A stretch of 64,000 bases of DNA from Paracoccaceae bacterium (GTDB taxonomy: Bacteria; Pseudomonadota; Alphaproteobacteria; Rhodobacterales; Rhodobacteraceae). The stretch is from NCBI GenBank assembly GCA_024742405.1, contig JANSYP010000001.1, positions 1,674,001 to 1,738,000 on the forward strand. The letters run 5' to 3'. The position numbers and the translations under genes are program-made. The notes below the pieces were generated by a model. That model ran no database searches, was not told the DNA's origin, and was given only the letters and a program-made list of their open reading frames with translations. Shown here piece after piece: positions 19,557-28,664 of the stretch. Position 1 is the first letter of the stretch. Each line of letters starts with the position of its first letter.

Positions 19557-20141
19557 ATGACACCTCCCTTGAAAATCGCGATTGTCGAAGAGGATGTGGA
19601 CCGGTCGCGCCAGATCGTGGACGGGTTGCGCGATGCAGGTGATTTCGAGGTCACCGTGCTGGGCGAGCCCAGTTCCGTCACCCGCCGTCTGTCAGAGATC
19701 GACCCGGATGTGGTGCTGATCGACATGGCCAATCCGAACCGCGACAGTCTGGAGTCGCTCAGCCTGGCCTCGGGCGCCCGCGAACGCCCCGTGGCGATGT
19801 TCGTCGACCGCTCGGACAAGGACCTCACCCGGGCCGCGATCGAAGCCGGGCTTTCTGCCTATGTCGTCGACGGGTTGAAACCCGAGCGGATCAAACCTGT
19901 CCTCGATGCCGCCATCGCGCGGTTCAATATGGTCAGCCAGATGCGTTCGGAGCTCGAGGCCGTGCGCACGGCGCTGGCAGAGCGCAAGACCATCGACCGT
20001 GCCAAGGGGCTCCTGATGCAAGCCCGCGGACTCAGCGAGGACGAGGCCTACGCGCTCTTACGCAAGACGGCGATGGATCAAGGCAGGAAACTCGTCGAGG
20101 TTGCACAGGCCCTGGTCACTGCGGCGGAGCTGCTGAAGTGA
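19557..20141 (+). CDS. nasT: NasT: ANTAR-domain RNA-binding antiterminator for nitrate assimilation genes
   Basis: A 194-residue protein with an N-terminal receiver-like domain (KIAIVEEDVDRSRQIVDGLR; VVLIDMANPNRDS around 50-65) and a C-terminal ANTAR domain (about 125-190) with RTALAERKTIDRAKGLLMQ and GLSEDEAYALLRKTAMD. In characterised NasS/NasT systems, nitrate releases NasT from NasS, and NasT binds the leader RNA to prevent termination. Here nasS follows with a 4-base overlap, and a leader with an ANTAR-type hairpin and terminator lies downstream of nasS, which fits that role. Confidence 0.93.
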   Translation: MTPPLKIAIVEEDVDRSRQIVDGLRDAGDFEVTVLGEPSSVTRRLSEIDPDVVLIDMANPNRDSLESLSLASGARERPVAMFVDRSDKDLTRAAIEAGLSAYVVDGLKPERIKPVLDAAIARFNMVSQMRSELEAVRTALAERKTIDRAKGLLMQARGLSEDEAYALLRKTAMDQGRKLVEVAQALVTAAELLK

Positions 20142-21313
20142 GCGCGCTGACGATCAATTGCGGCTTCATTCCCCTGGTCGATTGCGCCCCGCTCGTGGTC
20201 GCCCGCGAGATGGGGTTCGCGCAGGAAGAGGGGCTGGTGCTGGAATTGCACAAGCAACCTTCCTGGTCGGCGCTGCGGGATCACCTGGCGCTCGGCGCGC
20301 TGGAGGCCGCGCACATGCTCTCACCGGTGCCCGTTGCGATGTCGCTGGGCCTGGGTGGTCTGCCCACGCGGATCGATGCGCTGATGGTGCTGTCGGTCAA
20401 TGGCAATGTGGTGGGGGTCAGCCCCGACCTGGCCCAGAGGATGCGTGATCAGGGCTGGCCGGGCGGCTTCGGCGATCCGGGGAGCACCGGTGGCTACCTG
20501 ATTGCGGCTACTGGCCGGCGGTTGCGGGTGGGCGTGCCCTTTCCCTTCTCGATGCATGCCGAGCTGCTCTACCACTGGCTCGGTGCGCTTGGCATGCGGG
20601 CACCAGACGAGCTCGACGTGCGAACCGTGCCGCCACCGCTGATGGCCGAGGCGATGGCCGAAGGCGAGATCGATGCCTTCTGCGTGGGCGAGCCCTGGGG
20701 CTCGACAGCGGTGGAACGCGGCGTGGGCGAGCTGATCCTGCCCGGGGCCGCAATCTGGGCCTTTGCGCCGGAAAAGGTGCTGGCCGTGCGCCATGACTGG
20801 GTCGCGGCCCATGACGAAGCTGCTGGGCGGCTGATGCGCGCCGTCGCCCGGTCCGCACGCTGGCTCGCCGACTGGGACAACCGCATGATGGCCGGAGAAC
20901 TGCTGGCCCGGCGCGAGTATCTCGACCTTCCCGCAGAGATCATCGACCGTGCGCTCATGGGCCAGCTGATCACCTCGGGCGGCGGGTTCTCCGGCGTGAG
21001 CGACAATTTCCTGCATTTCTACCGCAAGGCCGCGACCTTCCCCTGGCGCAGTCAGGCCGCCTGGATCGCGGCGAACCTGGCAAAACGTACAGGGCTGGAC
21101 CGCTCGGCAGCGATCGAGACTGGGCGGGCGTGCTTTCGCCCCGACCTTTACCGCCGGCATCTGGACGGTCTCGGCTTCGACATGCCAGGCGCGTCGGACA
21201 AGCTCGAAGGCTCGCTCAACCATGCCGAGGCCGTCGCCTCGGCCCGCGGGAACATGATTCTGGGCCCCGACGCGTTTTTCGATGGCACAGTTTTTGATCC
21301 CCACGCGCGCTGA
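20138..21313 (+). CDS. nasS: NasS: cytoplasmic nitrate sensor related to nitrate-binding proteins
   Basis: A 391-residue relative of the NrtA/CmpA binding proteins without a signal peptide: the N-terminus MSALTINCGFIPLVDCAPLV starts directly with the binding-protein fold. Parallel motifs with the downstream NrtA can be seen (GFIPLVDCAPLVVAREMG against [24 protein letters not shown] against VGEPWN). Lack of export plus overlap with nasT identifies it as NasS, which holds NasT inactive until nitrate or nitrite binds. It is translated with nasT through a 4-base ATGA overlap. Confidence 0.92.
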   Translation: MSALTINCGFIPLVDCAPLVVAREMGFAQEEGLVLELHKQPSWSALRDHLALGALEAAHMLSPVPVAMSLGLGGLPTRIDALMVLSVNGNVVGVSPDLAQRMRDQGWPGGFGDPGSTGGYLIAATGRRLRVGVPFPFSMHAELLYHWLGALGMRAPDELDVRTVPPPLMAEAMAEGEIDAFCVGEPWGSTAVERGVGELILPGAAIWAFAPEKVLAVRHDWVAAHDEAAGRLMRAVARSARWLADWDNRMMAGELLARREYLDLPAEIIDRALMGQLITSGGGFSGVSDNFLHFYRKAATFPWRSQAAWIAANLAKRTGLDRSAAIETGRACFRPDLYRRHLDGLGFDMPGASDKLEGSLNHAEAVASARGNMILGPDAFFDGTVFDPHAR

Positions 21314-21428
21314 TGCCCAAAACTTATGCGCGACTGCAGCAATTCTTTCCTGCAGTGCAGCATTCGACCACAGAACGCGCGCAATTTCCTTGTCTGACGC
21401 GAAATCGTTGAGCTACGCAATGTAGGAC

Positions 21429-21448
21429 ACGGAACAAAGACGTTCCGT
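21429..21448 (+). promoter_or_regulatory. ANTAR-type hexaloop hairpin in the nrtA leader (likely NasT target)
   Basis: The sequence ACGGAAC (21429-21435) pairs perfectly with GTTCCGT (21442-21448), leaving a six-base loop AAAGAC. Loop position 1 is A and position 4 is G, the two bases conserved in ANTAR target hairpins. It lies 40 bases upstream of the leader terminator and downstream of nasS. ANTAR targets are normally a pair of such hairpins; I could not identify the second one with confidence (a hairpin at 21333-21356 has a 10-base loop and does not fit). Confidence 0.62.
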
Positions 21449-21487
21449 TCTGAACGACCCACATCGTCGCGGGTAATTCCCGAGCAC

Positions 21488-21540
21488 AGCCGCTCGAACC
21501 TTGCATGGCTCCCATGCGCAGGTTTGACGCGGCTTTTTTT
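21488..21540 (+). terminator. Long intrinsic terminator in the nrtA leader (attenuator)
   Basis: The left strand 21488-21508 folds onto 21512-21534: an outer stem AGCCGC/GCGGCT, a middle stem TCGAACCT/AGGTTTGA with one bulged base, and an inner stem GCATGG/CCATGC closed by CTC. A run of seven T follows (21534-21540), then GTTTTT. This is a strong Rho-independent terminator 53 bases before the nrtA start, so transcripts must read through it to express the transporter and reductases. Its place after an ANTAR-type hairpin fits NasT-dependent antitermination. Confidence 0.82.
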
Positions 21541-21592
21541 GTTTTTCGGCGCTCCTCCTACTCCAACGCGGCGCCCAACCCGAGGACAACGC

Positions 21593-22963
21593 ATGAAGAG
21601 AACCCTGACCTCCGCTCTCCTGGCATCGGCGTTCCTGAGCGCGCCCGCGCTGGCCGACATGCTCGATGTCGAAAAGGACGAGCTGAAATTCGGTTTCATC
21701 AAGCTGACCGACATGGCCCCGCTCGCAGTGGCCTACGAGCTTGGCTATTTCGAAGATGAGGGCCTGTTCGTGACGCTAGAACCGCAGGCCAACTGGAAAG
21801 TGCTGCTCGACCGCGTGATCGACGGGCAGCTCGACGGCGCGCATATGCTAGCCGGTCAGCCGCTGGCCGCGACCATCGGTTACGGCACCGAAGCCCATAT
21901 CGTCACGCCGTTTTCCATGGATCTGAACGGCAACGGCATCACCGTCTCGAACGAGATCTGGGATCTGATGCGCCCGAACATTCCGTCTATGGATGACGGC
22001 CGCCCGCAACATCCGATCAGCGCCTCGGCGCTCAAACCGGTGGTCGATCAGTTCCGCGAAGACGGCAAGCCGTTCAACATGGGCATGGTGTTCCCGGTCT
22101 CGACCCACAATTACGAGATCCGCTATTGGCTCGCCGCCGGCGGGATCGAGCCCGGTTACTACAGCCCCGATGATGTGAGTGGTCAGATCGCCGCCGACGT
22201 GCTGCTGTCCGTGACCCCGCCGCCGCAGATGCCCGCCACCATGGAGGCCGGCACGATCTATGGCTACGCCGTGGGCGAGCCCTGGAACCAGCAGGCGGTG
22301 TTCAAGGGCATCGGGGTTCCGGTCATCACCGACTACCAGATGTGGAAGAACAATCCCGAAAAGGTCTTCGGGATGACGCAAACCTTCACCGAGGAAAACC
22401 CGCAGACGACGCTCGCGGTCACCAAGGCGCTGATCCGGGCCGCGATCTGGCTCGACGAGAACGACAACGCCAACCGCCCCGAAGCGGTCGAGATCCTGAG
22501 CCGCCCCGAGTATGTCGGTGCGGACTATGACGTAATCGCCAACTCGATGACCGGGTTCTTCGAGTTCGAAAAGGGCGACAAGCGCGAGATCCCCGATTTC
22601 AACGTGTTCTTCCGCTACAACGCGACCTACCCGTTTTACTCTGACGCGGTCTGGTACCTGACCCAGATGCGCCGCTGGGGTCAGATCCCCGAGGCCAAGC
22701 CGGACAGTTGGTACGACGAGGTCGCCAGGTCCGTCTACAAGCCCGAGATCTATCTCGAAGCCGCGCGGATGCTCGTCGATGAGGGACTGGCCAACGAGGC
22801 CGATTTCCCCTGGGACAGCGACGGCTACAAGGCTGCCACGCCCGCCGAGGATATCATCGACGGGATCGGCTACGATGGCCGGACGCCCAACGCCTATCTC
22901 GACAGTCTGCCGATCGGGCTGAAGGGCGACCAAACCGTCATCGGAAATGAGGTGAAGGGCTAA
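21593..22963 (+). CDS. nrtA: Nitrate ABC transporter substrate-binding protein
   Basis: A 456-residue exported protein of the NrtA/CmpA family that binds nitrate (or nitrite) in the periplasm. The signal peptide is [20 protein letters not shown], with cleavage after ALA at about 21; no lipobox cysteine is present, so it is soluble rather than lipid-anchored. Family stretches include [20 protein letters not shown] and [20 protein letters not shown]. The ATG at 21593 gives the signal peptide; an upstream in-frame start at 21524 lies inside the terminator hairpin and was rejected. It is the first gene after the attenuator. Confidence 0.93.
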   Translation: MKRTLTSALLASAFLSAPALADMLDVEKDELKFGFIKLTDMAPLAVAYELGYFEDEGLFVTLEPQANWKVLLDRVIDGQLDGAHMLAGQPLAATIGYGTEAHIVTPFSMDLNGNGITVSNEIWDLMRPNIPSMDDGRPQHPISASALKPVVDQFREDGKPFNMGMVFPVSTHNYEIRYWLAAGGIEPGYYSPDDVSGQIAADVLLSVTPPPQMPATMEAGTIYGYAVGEPWNQQAVFKGIGVPVITDYQMWKNNPEKVFGMTQTFTEENPQTTLAVTKALIRAAIWLDENDNANRPEAVEILSRPEYVGADYDVIANSMTGFFEFEKGDKREIPDFNVFFRYNATYPFYSDAVWYLTQMRRWGQIPEAKPDSWYDEVARSVYKPEIYLEAARMLVDEGLANEADFPWDSDGYKAATPAEDIIDGIGYDGRTPNAYLDSLPIGLKGDQTVIGNEVKG

Positions 22964-22975
22964 GCCCGCCGCCTC

Positions 22976-23007
22976 GCGCGCCGCCGGACCCGCTCCCGGC
23001 GGCGCGC
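22976..23007 (+). other. Perfect 12-bp GC hairpin between nrtA and nrtB
   Basis: GCGCGCCGCCGG (22976-22987) is followed after the 8-base loop ACCCGCTC by its exact reverse complement (22996-23007). There is no T-run after it, so it is probably not an intrinsic terminator. Hairpins at this place, just after the gene for an abundant binding protein, often protect the upstream message from 3' decay and lower expression of the permease; that role is inferred here. Confidence 0.6.
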
Positions 23008-23073
23008 ACACTCCCCCATCTCTCGCCCGCAGCCCATGGCGGGGCCGAGCAACGCACCCAAGAGGTCCGAGCA

Positions 23074-24156
23074 ATGGCAGCCATCGACCCAAGCTTTTCC
23101 CCCGATGAGGCCCGCGAGGCGCGCCGCGCCCGCCGCTTCACCCGCATCAACAAGGCCGACAATTGGTTCCGCGTCATCGGCATCGCCTGGATGACGCCGA
23201 TCCTGCGGGCGATCGCGGGCGACAATCCCGCGGCGCAGATGCGCGAGGTCTGGAAGCTCCTGGGCGTTCCGGTCGTAGCGATCATCGCCTTCCTGATGGC
23301 CTGGGCCTGGCTGGCCCCGCAGGTGCAGACCTCGCTCGGCGCCGTGCCAGGACCGGCACAGGTCTGGGAACAGGCGGTGGTCCTGCACGAGGACGCGGTG
23401 CGCAAGGGTCAGAGCGAAGACGCCTTTTACGAACGTCAGGACGAGCGCAACGCCAAGCTCATCGCCGAGGGCCGCGAGGATCGCGTGAAATGGCGGGAAT
23501 ATACCGGCGCGCCTTCCTACTACGACCAGATCTGGACCTCGATACAGACAGTGTTCTTCGGGTTCCTGATCGCTACGGCCTTCGCGGTTCCGCTGGGTAT
23601 CATGGCCGGGCTGAGCCAGACCGCCAACTCGGCGATGAACCCGATGATCCAGATCTTCAAGCCGGTCTCTCCGCTGGCGTGGCTGCCCATCGTGACAATG
23701 GTCGTGTCCGCCACGTACACCACCGATGACGGCTGGTTCACCAAAAGCTTCCTGACCTCGGCCATCACCGTCACGCTCTGCTCGCTCTGGCCGACTCTGA
23801 TCAACACCGCGCTCGGCGTCGCGTCGATCGACAAGGATCTGGTCAATGTCAGCCGCGTGCTGAAGATGTCGACCTACACCAAGATCACCAAGCTCGTCCT
23901 GCCCTCGGCCCTGCCGCTGATCTTCACCGGGCTGCGGCTCAGCCTCGGCGTCGGCTGGATGGTCCTGATCGCGGCGGAAATGCTGGCCCAGAACCCGGGA
24001 CTCGGCAAATTCGTCTGGGACGAGTTCCAGAACGGATCCTCGAACTCGCTGGCCAAGATCATGGTGGCGGTTCTGACCATCGGGATCATCGGCTTCTTCC
24101 TCGACCGGCTGATGTACGCGCTGCAGTCGATGTTCACCTTCTCGAACAACCGGTGA
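23074..24156 (+). CDS. nrtB: Nitrate ABC transporter permease
   Basis: A 360-residue inner-membrane permease of the NrtB/SsuC/TauC family. The N-terminal 65 residues are charged and cytoplasmic, the first membrane segment is about 67-88, and a long charged insert (about 100-150, rich in Glu, Arg and Lys) precedes the remaining five segments. The EAA-type loop that contacts the ATPase is near [20 protein letters not shown], with [16 protein letters not shown]. It follows nrtA by 110 bases containing a stable hairpin and runs into the ATPase gene. Confidence 0.92.
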   Translation: MAAIDPSFSPDEAREARRARRFTRINKADNWFRVIGIAWMTPILRAIAGDNPAAQMREVWKLLGVPVVAIIAFLMAWAWLAPQVQTSLGAVPGPAQVWEQAVVLHEDAVRKGQSEDAFYERQDERNAKLIAEGREDRVKWREYTGAPSYYDQIWTSIQTVFFGFLIATAFAVPLGIMAGLSQTANSAMNPMIQIFKPVSPLAWLPIVTMVVSATYTTDDGWFTKSFLTSAITVTLCSLWPTLINTALGVASIDKDLVNVSRVLKMSTYTKITKLVLPSALPLIFTGLRLSLGVGWMVLIAAEMLAQNPGLGKFVWDEFQNGSSNSLAKIMVAVLTIGIIGFFLDRLMYALQSMFTFSNNR

Positions 24157-24161
24157 TAGGC

Positions 24162-25832
24162 ATGCCAGTTCTCGAATTCAAAAACGTCTCCAAGGGCTTC
24201 GGCGACGGCGCCACGCGCACCGACGTGCTCCGGAACATCGACCTGAGCGTGGAGGACAGCGAGTTCCTCGCGATCCTCGGCTTCTCCGGCACCGGCAAGA
24301 CGACCCTGATCAACCTGATCGCGGGGCTGGAGTTTCCCGACCAGGGCGAGGTCCTCTTCAAGGGCAAGCCGATCGAAGGACCGGGCCCCGACCGGGGGCT
24401 CGTATTCCAGTCCTATTCGCTGATGCCTTGGCTGACGGTGCGCGGCAATGTTGGGCTGGCCGTGGACACGGTGCACGGGCACAAGTCCCGACGCGAGCGC
24501 ACCGAAATTACTGAGCATTTCATCGAGATGGTGGGCCTCGGTCCTGCCATGGACCGCCGTCCGGCCGAGCTTTCCGGAGGGATGCGGCAGCGGGTCGCCG
24601 TGGCCCGAACGCTGGCGATGAACCCCGAAATGCTGCTGCTGGACGAGCCGCTCTCGGCGCTCGACGCGCTGACACGCGCAAACCTGCAGGACGAGATCGA
24701 GACGATCTGGGAGGCCGACAAAAAGACCTGCGTGCTCATCACCAACGATGTGGACGAGGCGATCCTGCTGGCCGACCGGATCGTGGCACTCAACCCCGAT
24801 GGCACGCGCGGCGATATCTTCGACGTCTCCCTCCCCCGCCCACGCGACCGCACCGCGATGAACCACGACGCCGTGTTCAAGCGGCTGCGCGCAGAGGTCA
24901 CAAAGTACCTCATGGATGTCGGTATCGCGTCGAAGATCGAAGGCACGCGCGCCCTGCCCGCCGTCACGCCGATCCACGGCGTGCCAAAGGTGGTCGCCGA
25001 GGCCACATCCGGACTGCGCGAGGACCGTTATCTGGAGTACTCCCAGCTGCACAAGGTCTATCCCACGCCCAAGGGTCCGCTGACCGTGGTCGAGGATTTC
25101 GATCTGAAGCTGAACAAGGGGGAGTTCATTTCCCTGATCGGCCATTCCGGCTGCGGCAAATCCACTGTGCTGACCATGACGGCGGGGTTGAACGCAATCT
25201 CCAAGGGCGTGATCCGGCTCGACGGCAAGGCGGTGGTGGATGCCGATCCCGAACGCGCGGTGGTGTTCCAGGCGCCCTCGCTCTTTCCCTGGCTGACCGC
25301 GCGGGAAAACTGCGCCATCGGGGTCGACCGGGTCTATCCCCGCGCCAGTCGTGCAGAACGGCAGGATGTGGTGGAGTACTACCTCGAACGGGTCGGGCTG
25401 GCCGAGGCGATGGACAAGCCCGCCAGCGACATGTCCAACGGCATGCGCCAACGCGTGGGGATCGCCCGCGCCTTCGCGCTCAGCCCAAAGCTGCTGCTGC
25501 TCGACGAGCCTTTCGGGATGCTCGATAGCCTCACCCGCTGGGAGCTGCAGGAAGTGCTAATGGAGGTCTGGAGCCGGACCAAGGTCACCGCTGTCTGCGT
25601 CACCCATGACGTCGACGAGGCAATCCTGCTGGCGGACCGCGTGGTGATGATGACCAACGGGCCGCGCGCCACAATCGGCAAGATCATGGATGTCAGCCTG
25701 CCGCGTCCGCGGACCCGCAAGGCGCTGCTCGAACATCCCGACTACTACGCTTACCGCGAACAGCTTCTGACGTTCCTCGAGGAATACGAGCACGGCAGGA
25801 ACCCGCGCAAAGAGGCCAGGGACGCAGCCTGA
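24162..25832 (+). CDS. Nitrate ABC transporter ATPase with two fused nucleotide-binding domains
   Basis: A 556-residue protein carrying two complete ABC domains. Domain 1 (about 1-245) has Walker [10 protein letters not shown], signature [13 protein letters not shown] and Walker [13 protein letters not shown]. Domain 2 (about 290-530) has Walker [10 protein letters not shown], signature [13 protein letters not shown] and Walker [13 protein letters not shown]. Both are of the nitrate/sulfonate/taurine type. One polypeptide therefore supplies both ATP sites for NrtB. The second signature has Ser-Asn in place of Ser-Gly. The ATG at 24162 follows an AGG; a GTG at 24153 overlapping the nrtB stop is the alternative start. 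Confidence 0.9.
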   Translation: MPVLEFKNVSKGFGDGATRTDVLRNIDLSVEDSEFLAILGFSGTGKTTLINLIAGLEFPDQGEVLFKGKPIEGPGPDRGLVFQSYSLMPWLTVRGNVGLAVDTVHGHKSRRERTEITEHFIEMVGLGPAMDRRPAELSGGMRQRVAVARTLAMNPEMLLLDEPLSALDALTRANLQDEIETIWEADKKTCVLITNDVDEAILLADRIVALNPDGTRGDIFDVSLPRPRDRTAMNHDAVFKRLRAEVTKYLMDVGIASKIEGTRALPAVTPIHGVPKVVAEATSGLREDRYLEYSQLHKVYPTPKGPLTVVEDFDLKLNKGEFISLIGHSGCGKSTVLTMTAGLNAISKGVIRLDGKAVVDADPERAVVFQAPSLFPWLTARENCAIGVDRVYPRASRAERQDVVEYYLERVGLAEAMDKPASDMSNGMRQRVGIARAFALSPKLLLLDEPFGMLDSLTRWELQEVLMEVWSRTKVTAVCVTHDVDEAILLADRVVMMTNGPRATIGKIMDVSLPRPRTRKALLEHPDYYAYREQLLTFLEEYEHGRNPRKEARDAA

Positions 25833-25890
25833 TGGTGACCCATATCGCAACAGCCGCTTTCGCGCCTGACCCCGGCCGCAGGAGAAAAAG

Positions 25891-28332
25891 ATGACACAAC
25901 GACTGGTCGTAATCGGGGCCGGCATGGCCTCGGGCCGTGCGCTGGAAGAGCTCTTCAAGCGCGCGCCGGACGCCTATGACGTGACGCTTTTCGGCGCCGA
26001 GCCGCGCGGCAACTACAACCGCATCATGCTCTCGCCGGTGCTTTCGGGCGAAAAGACCTATGAAGAGATCGTCACCCACGATGCCGCCTGGTACGCCGAC
26101 CACGGCGTGACCTGCCGCTTTGGCGAGCCGGTCACGGGTATCGACCGGGCGCGGAAACTGGTGATCACCGAGCAAGGAGAGACGCCTTACGACAAGCTTA
26201 TCATGGCCAGCGGCTCGACACCCTTCATCATCCCCATCCCGGGCCATGATCTGCCCGGCGTGATCAGCTACCGCGATCTCGACGATACGAACGTGATGAT
26301 CGCCGTGGCCGAGAAACCCGGCGCCAAGGCGGTCGTCATCGGCGGCGGCCTGCTGGGGCTGGAGGCCGCCGCCGGTCTACGCCTGCGAGGCATGGACGTG
26401 ACGGTCGTCCACCTGATGGGCCACCTGATGGAGCGTCAGCTCGACGAGGCCGCGGGCTACCTGCTGCGCAAGGAACTGGTCGGGCGCGGCATCAAGGTGA
26501 TGTGCTCGTCCAATTCCAAGGAGATTTATGGCGACGGCCGGGTCGAGGGCCTGCGGCTTGAGAACGGCACAGAGTTGCCCTGCGACCTGCTGGTGATGGC
26601 CGTGGGCATCCGGCCAAACGTGGCGCTCGCCAAGGAGGCCGGGCTGGCCGTCGGACGCGGCATCCATATCGACGACCAGTGTGTCACCTCGGACGCCGAC
26701 ATCCTGTCCGTCGGCGAATGCGTGGAGCACGATGGCGCGACCTTCGGGCTCGTGGCGCCGATCTTCGACATGGCCAAGGTGCTCGCCGCGACACTGGCCT
26801 GTGAGGACGCCGCCTACAGGCCCAAACCGGTCTCGACCAAGCTCAAGGTCACCGGTGTGGATCTCTTCAGCGCAGGCGATTTCGCCGAAGGCGACGACCG
26901 CGAAGACATCGTTTTTCGCGATCCCGCGCGCGGCGTCTACAAGCGATTGGTGCTCCGAGGCGACCGCATCCTCGGCGCGGTCATGTATGGCGACACCGCT
27001 GACGGGAACTGGTTCTTCCAGCACATCAACGACGGCACCGATGTGTCGGAGATGCGCGACACCCTGATCTTCGGCCCGGCTTTTCAGGGGGGCGCCCCCC
27101 TGGACCCTATGGCGGCCGTTGCAGCGCTGCCGGATGAGGCAGAGATTTGCGGCTGCAACGGCATTTGCAAAGGCGAGATCGTAGAGGCGATCAAGGACGG
27201 GGCGACGAATCTGGGCGCGGTCCGGACTGTCACCAAGGCCAGCGGCTCCTGCGGGACCTGTACGGGGCTTGTGGAACAGGTGCTCGCGGTCACTCTCGGC
27301 GACGCGTTCGTCCTGCCCACGGCGCAACCGGTCTGCGGCTGCACCGACCTGACCCACGAAGATGTCCGGCGCCTGATCAAGTCCCAGGAGCTCAAGTCCA
27401 TGCAAGCGGTCTGGCAGGAGCTCGGCTGGAAAACGACCTGCGGATGCCATGTCTGCCGCCCGGCGCTCAATTTCTACCTGCTCGCCGACTGGCCGCTCGA
27501 TTACCGCGACGATCCGCAGAGCCGTTTCGTCAACGAACGCAACCACGCCAATATCCAGAAGGACGGCACCTACAGCGTTGTGCCGCGGATGTGGGGCGGG
27601 ATCACCACCGCCGATGAGCTGCGCGCCATCGCCGATGCGGCCGACAAATACCAGGTCCCGACCGTGAAGGTGACCGGTGGCCAGCGCATCGACCTGCTCG
27701 GCGTCAAGAAAGAGGACCTGCCGCGGATCTGGGCCGATCTGGGCAAGGCCGGGCTGGTTTCGGGCCACGCCTACTCCAAGGGTCTGCGCACGGTCAAAAC
27801 TTGCGTCGGCACCGACCATTGCCGCTTCGGTACGCAAGACAGCACCGGGCTCGGCATCAAGCTCGAACAGGCGCTCTGGGGCTCCTGGACGCCGCACAAG
27901 GTCAAGCTCGCCGTGTCCGGCTGCCCCCGAAACTGCGCCGAGGCGACCTGCAAGGATGTCGGCATCATCTGTGTCGACAGCGGCTATCAGGTCGGCGTCG
28001 GCGGCGCCGCGGGCATGGATCTGAAGGAAACCGAGCGCCTGGGCGACGTCGCGACCGAGCAGGAGGCAATCGATCTCACCATCGCCTTTGTTCAGCTCTA
28101 CCGCGAGCACGCGAAGTATCTCGACCGGCCCTACAAGTGGGTCGCCAAGGTCGGGCTCGACTGGGTCAAGGCGCAGGTCGTGGAGGACGCAAACAATCGC
28201 CAGGCGCTCATCGACCGGTTCGCACTGAGCCAGTCGATCTACCAGAAGGACCCCTGGGCCGAGCGCGCCAATCCGGATGTGCAGCGCGCCTGGTCGCCGC
28301 TGGAAACCGTCAAGCTGGAGGCCGCGGAATGA
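25891..28332 (+). CDS. nirB: Assimilatory nitrite reductase (NADH), large subunit
   Basis: Reduces nitrite to ammonium in the cytoplasm with siroheme, [4Fe-4S] and FAD. The 813-residue protein has an N-terminal FAD domain (LVVIGAGMASGRALEELFKR), an NAD(P)H domain (AVVIGGGLLGLEAAAGLRLRG is at about 150-170), a BFD-like [2Fe-2S] domain (CGCNGICKGEIVEAIKDGA and GSCGTCTGLVEQ), then the siroheme domain with Cys residues in KTCVGTDHCRFG and SGCPRNCAEATCKD binding the cluster and siroheme. It overlaps nirD by 4 bases and follows the transporter genes by 58 bases. Confidence 0.96.
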   Translation: MTQRLVVIGAGMASGRALEELFKRAPDAYDVTLFGAEPRGNYNRIMLSPVLSGEKTYEEIVTHDAAWYADHGVTCRFGEPVTGIDRARKLVITEQGETPYDKLIMASGSTPFIIPIPGHDLPGVISYRDLDDTNVMIAVAEKPGAKAVVIGGGLLGLEAAAGLRLRGMDVTVVHLMGHLMERQLDEAAGYLLRKELVGRGIKVMCSSNSKEIYGDGRVEGLRLENGTELPCDLLVMAVGIRPNVALAKEAGLAVGRGIHIDDQCVTSDADILSVGECVEHDGATFGLVAPIFDMAKVLAATLACEDAAYRPKPVSTKLKVTGVDLFSAGDFAEGDDREDIVFRDPARGVYKRLVLRGDRILGAVMYGDTADGNWFFQHINDGTDVSEMRDTLIFGPAFQGGAPLDPMAAVAALPDEAEICGCNGICKGEIVEAIKDGATNLGAVRTVTKASGSCGTCTGLVEQVLAVTLGDAFVLPTAQPVCGCTDLTHEDVRRLIKSQELKSMQAVWQELGWKTTCGCHVCRPALNFYLLADWPLDYRDDPQSRFVNERNHANIQKDGTYSVVPRMWGGITTADELRAIADAADKYQVPTVKVTGGQRIDLLGVKKEDLPRIWADLGKAGLVSGHAYSKGLRTVKTCVGTDHCRFGTQDSTGLGIKLEQALWGSWTPHKVKLAVSGCPRNCAEATCKDVGIICVDSGYQVGVGGAAGMDLKETERLGDVATEQEAIDLTIAFVQLYREHAKYLDRPYKWVAKVGLDWVKAQVVEDANNRQALIDRFALSQSIYQKDPWAERANPDVQRAWSPLETVKLEAAE

Positions 28333-28664
28333 CCCACTGGATCGATATCGGAAGGCTCGATGATATCCCCGTGCGCGGCGCGCGGGTCGTCAAGACCGGC
28401 GCGGGCTGCGTCGCAGTCTTCCGCACCGGCGCCGACGAGGTCTTTGCCCTCGACGACCGCTGCCCGCACAAGGGCGGCCCGCTGAGCGAAGGTATCGTCC
28501 ATGGCCGCTCCGTGACCTGTCCCTTGCACAACTGGGTCTTCGCTTTCGAGAGCGGCGAGGCCCAGGGCACCGACGAGGGCCGCGTCGCGACCTACGCGGT
28601 GCGCATTGAGTCCGGGCGGCTGCTGCTCGATGCCAGCCGGCTCGCCACGCGGAGTGCCGCCTGA
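28329..28664 (+). CDS. nirD: Assimilatory nitrite reductase (NADH), small subunit
   Basis: A 111-residue Rieske-fold partner of NirB. The metal-binding motifs CPHKGG (about 40-45) and CPLHNW (about 60-65) match a true [2Fe-2S] Rieske cluster; many enterobacterial NirD proteins lack these residues, so this one probably binds a cluster and may carry electrons. It overlaps nirB by 4 bases and shares one base with the nasA start (TGATG), so nirB, nirD and nasA are translationally linked. Confidence 0.93.
   Translation: MTHWIDIGRLDDIPVRGARVVKTGAGCVAVFRTGADEVFALDDRCPHKGGPLSEGIVHGRSVTCPLHNWVFAFESGEAQGTDEGRVATYAVRIESGRLLLDASRLATRSAA

Noticed and set aside
21333-21356. Hairpin ACTGCAG/CTGCAGT considered as the second ANTAR stem
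   Set aside because: The loop is 10 bases rather than 6 and it lies about 70 bases from the clear hexaloop hairpin; it may be structural but does not fit the motif.
23874-25451. 525-residue open frame on the minus strand
   Set aside because: It is the antisense of nrtB and the fused ATPase; the plus-strand proteins have full ABC motifs, and the antisense product has no recognisable domain.
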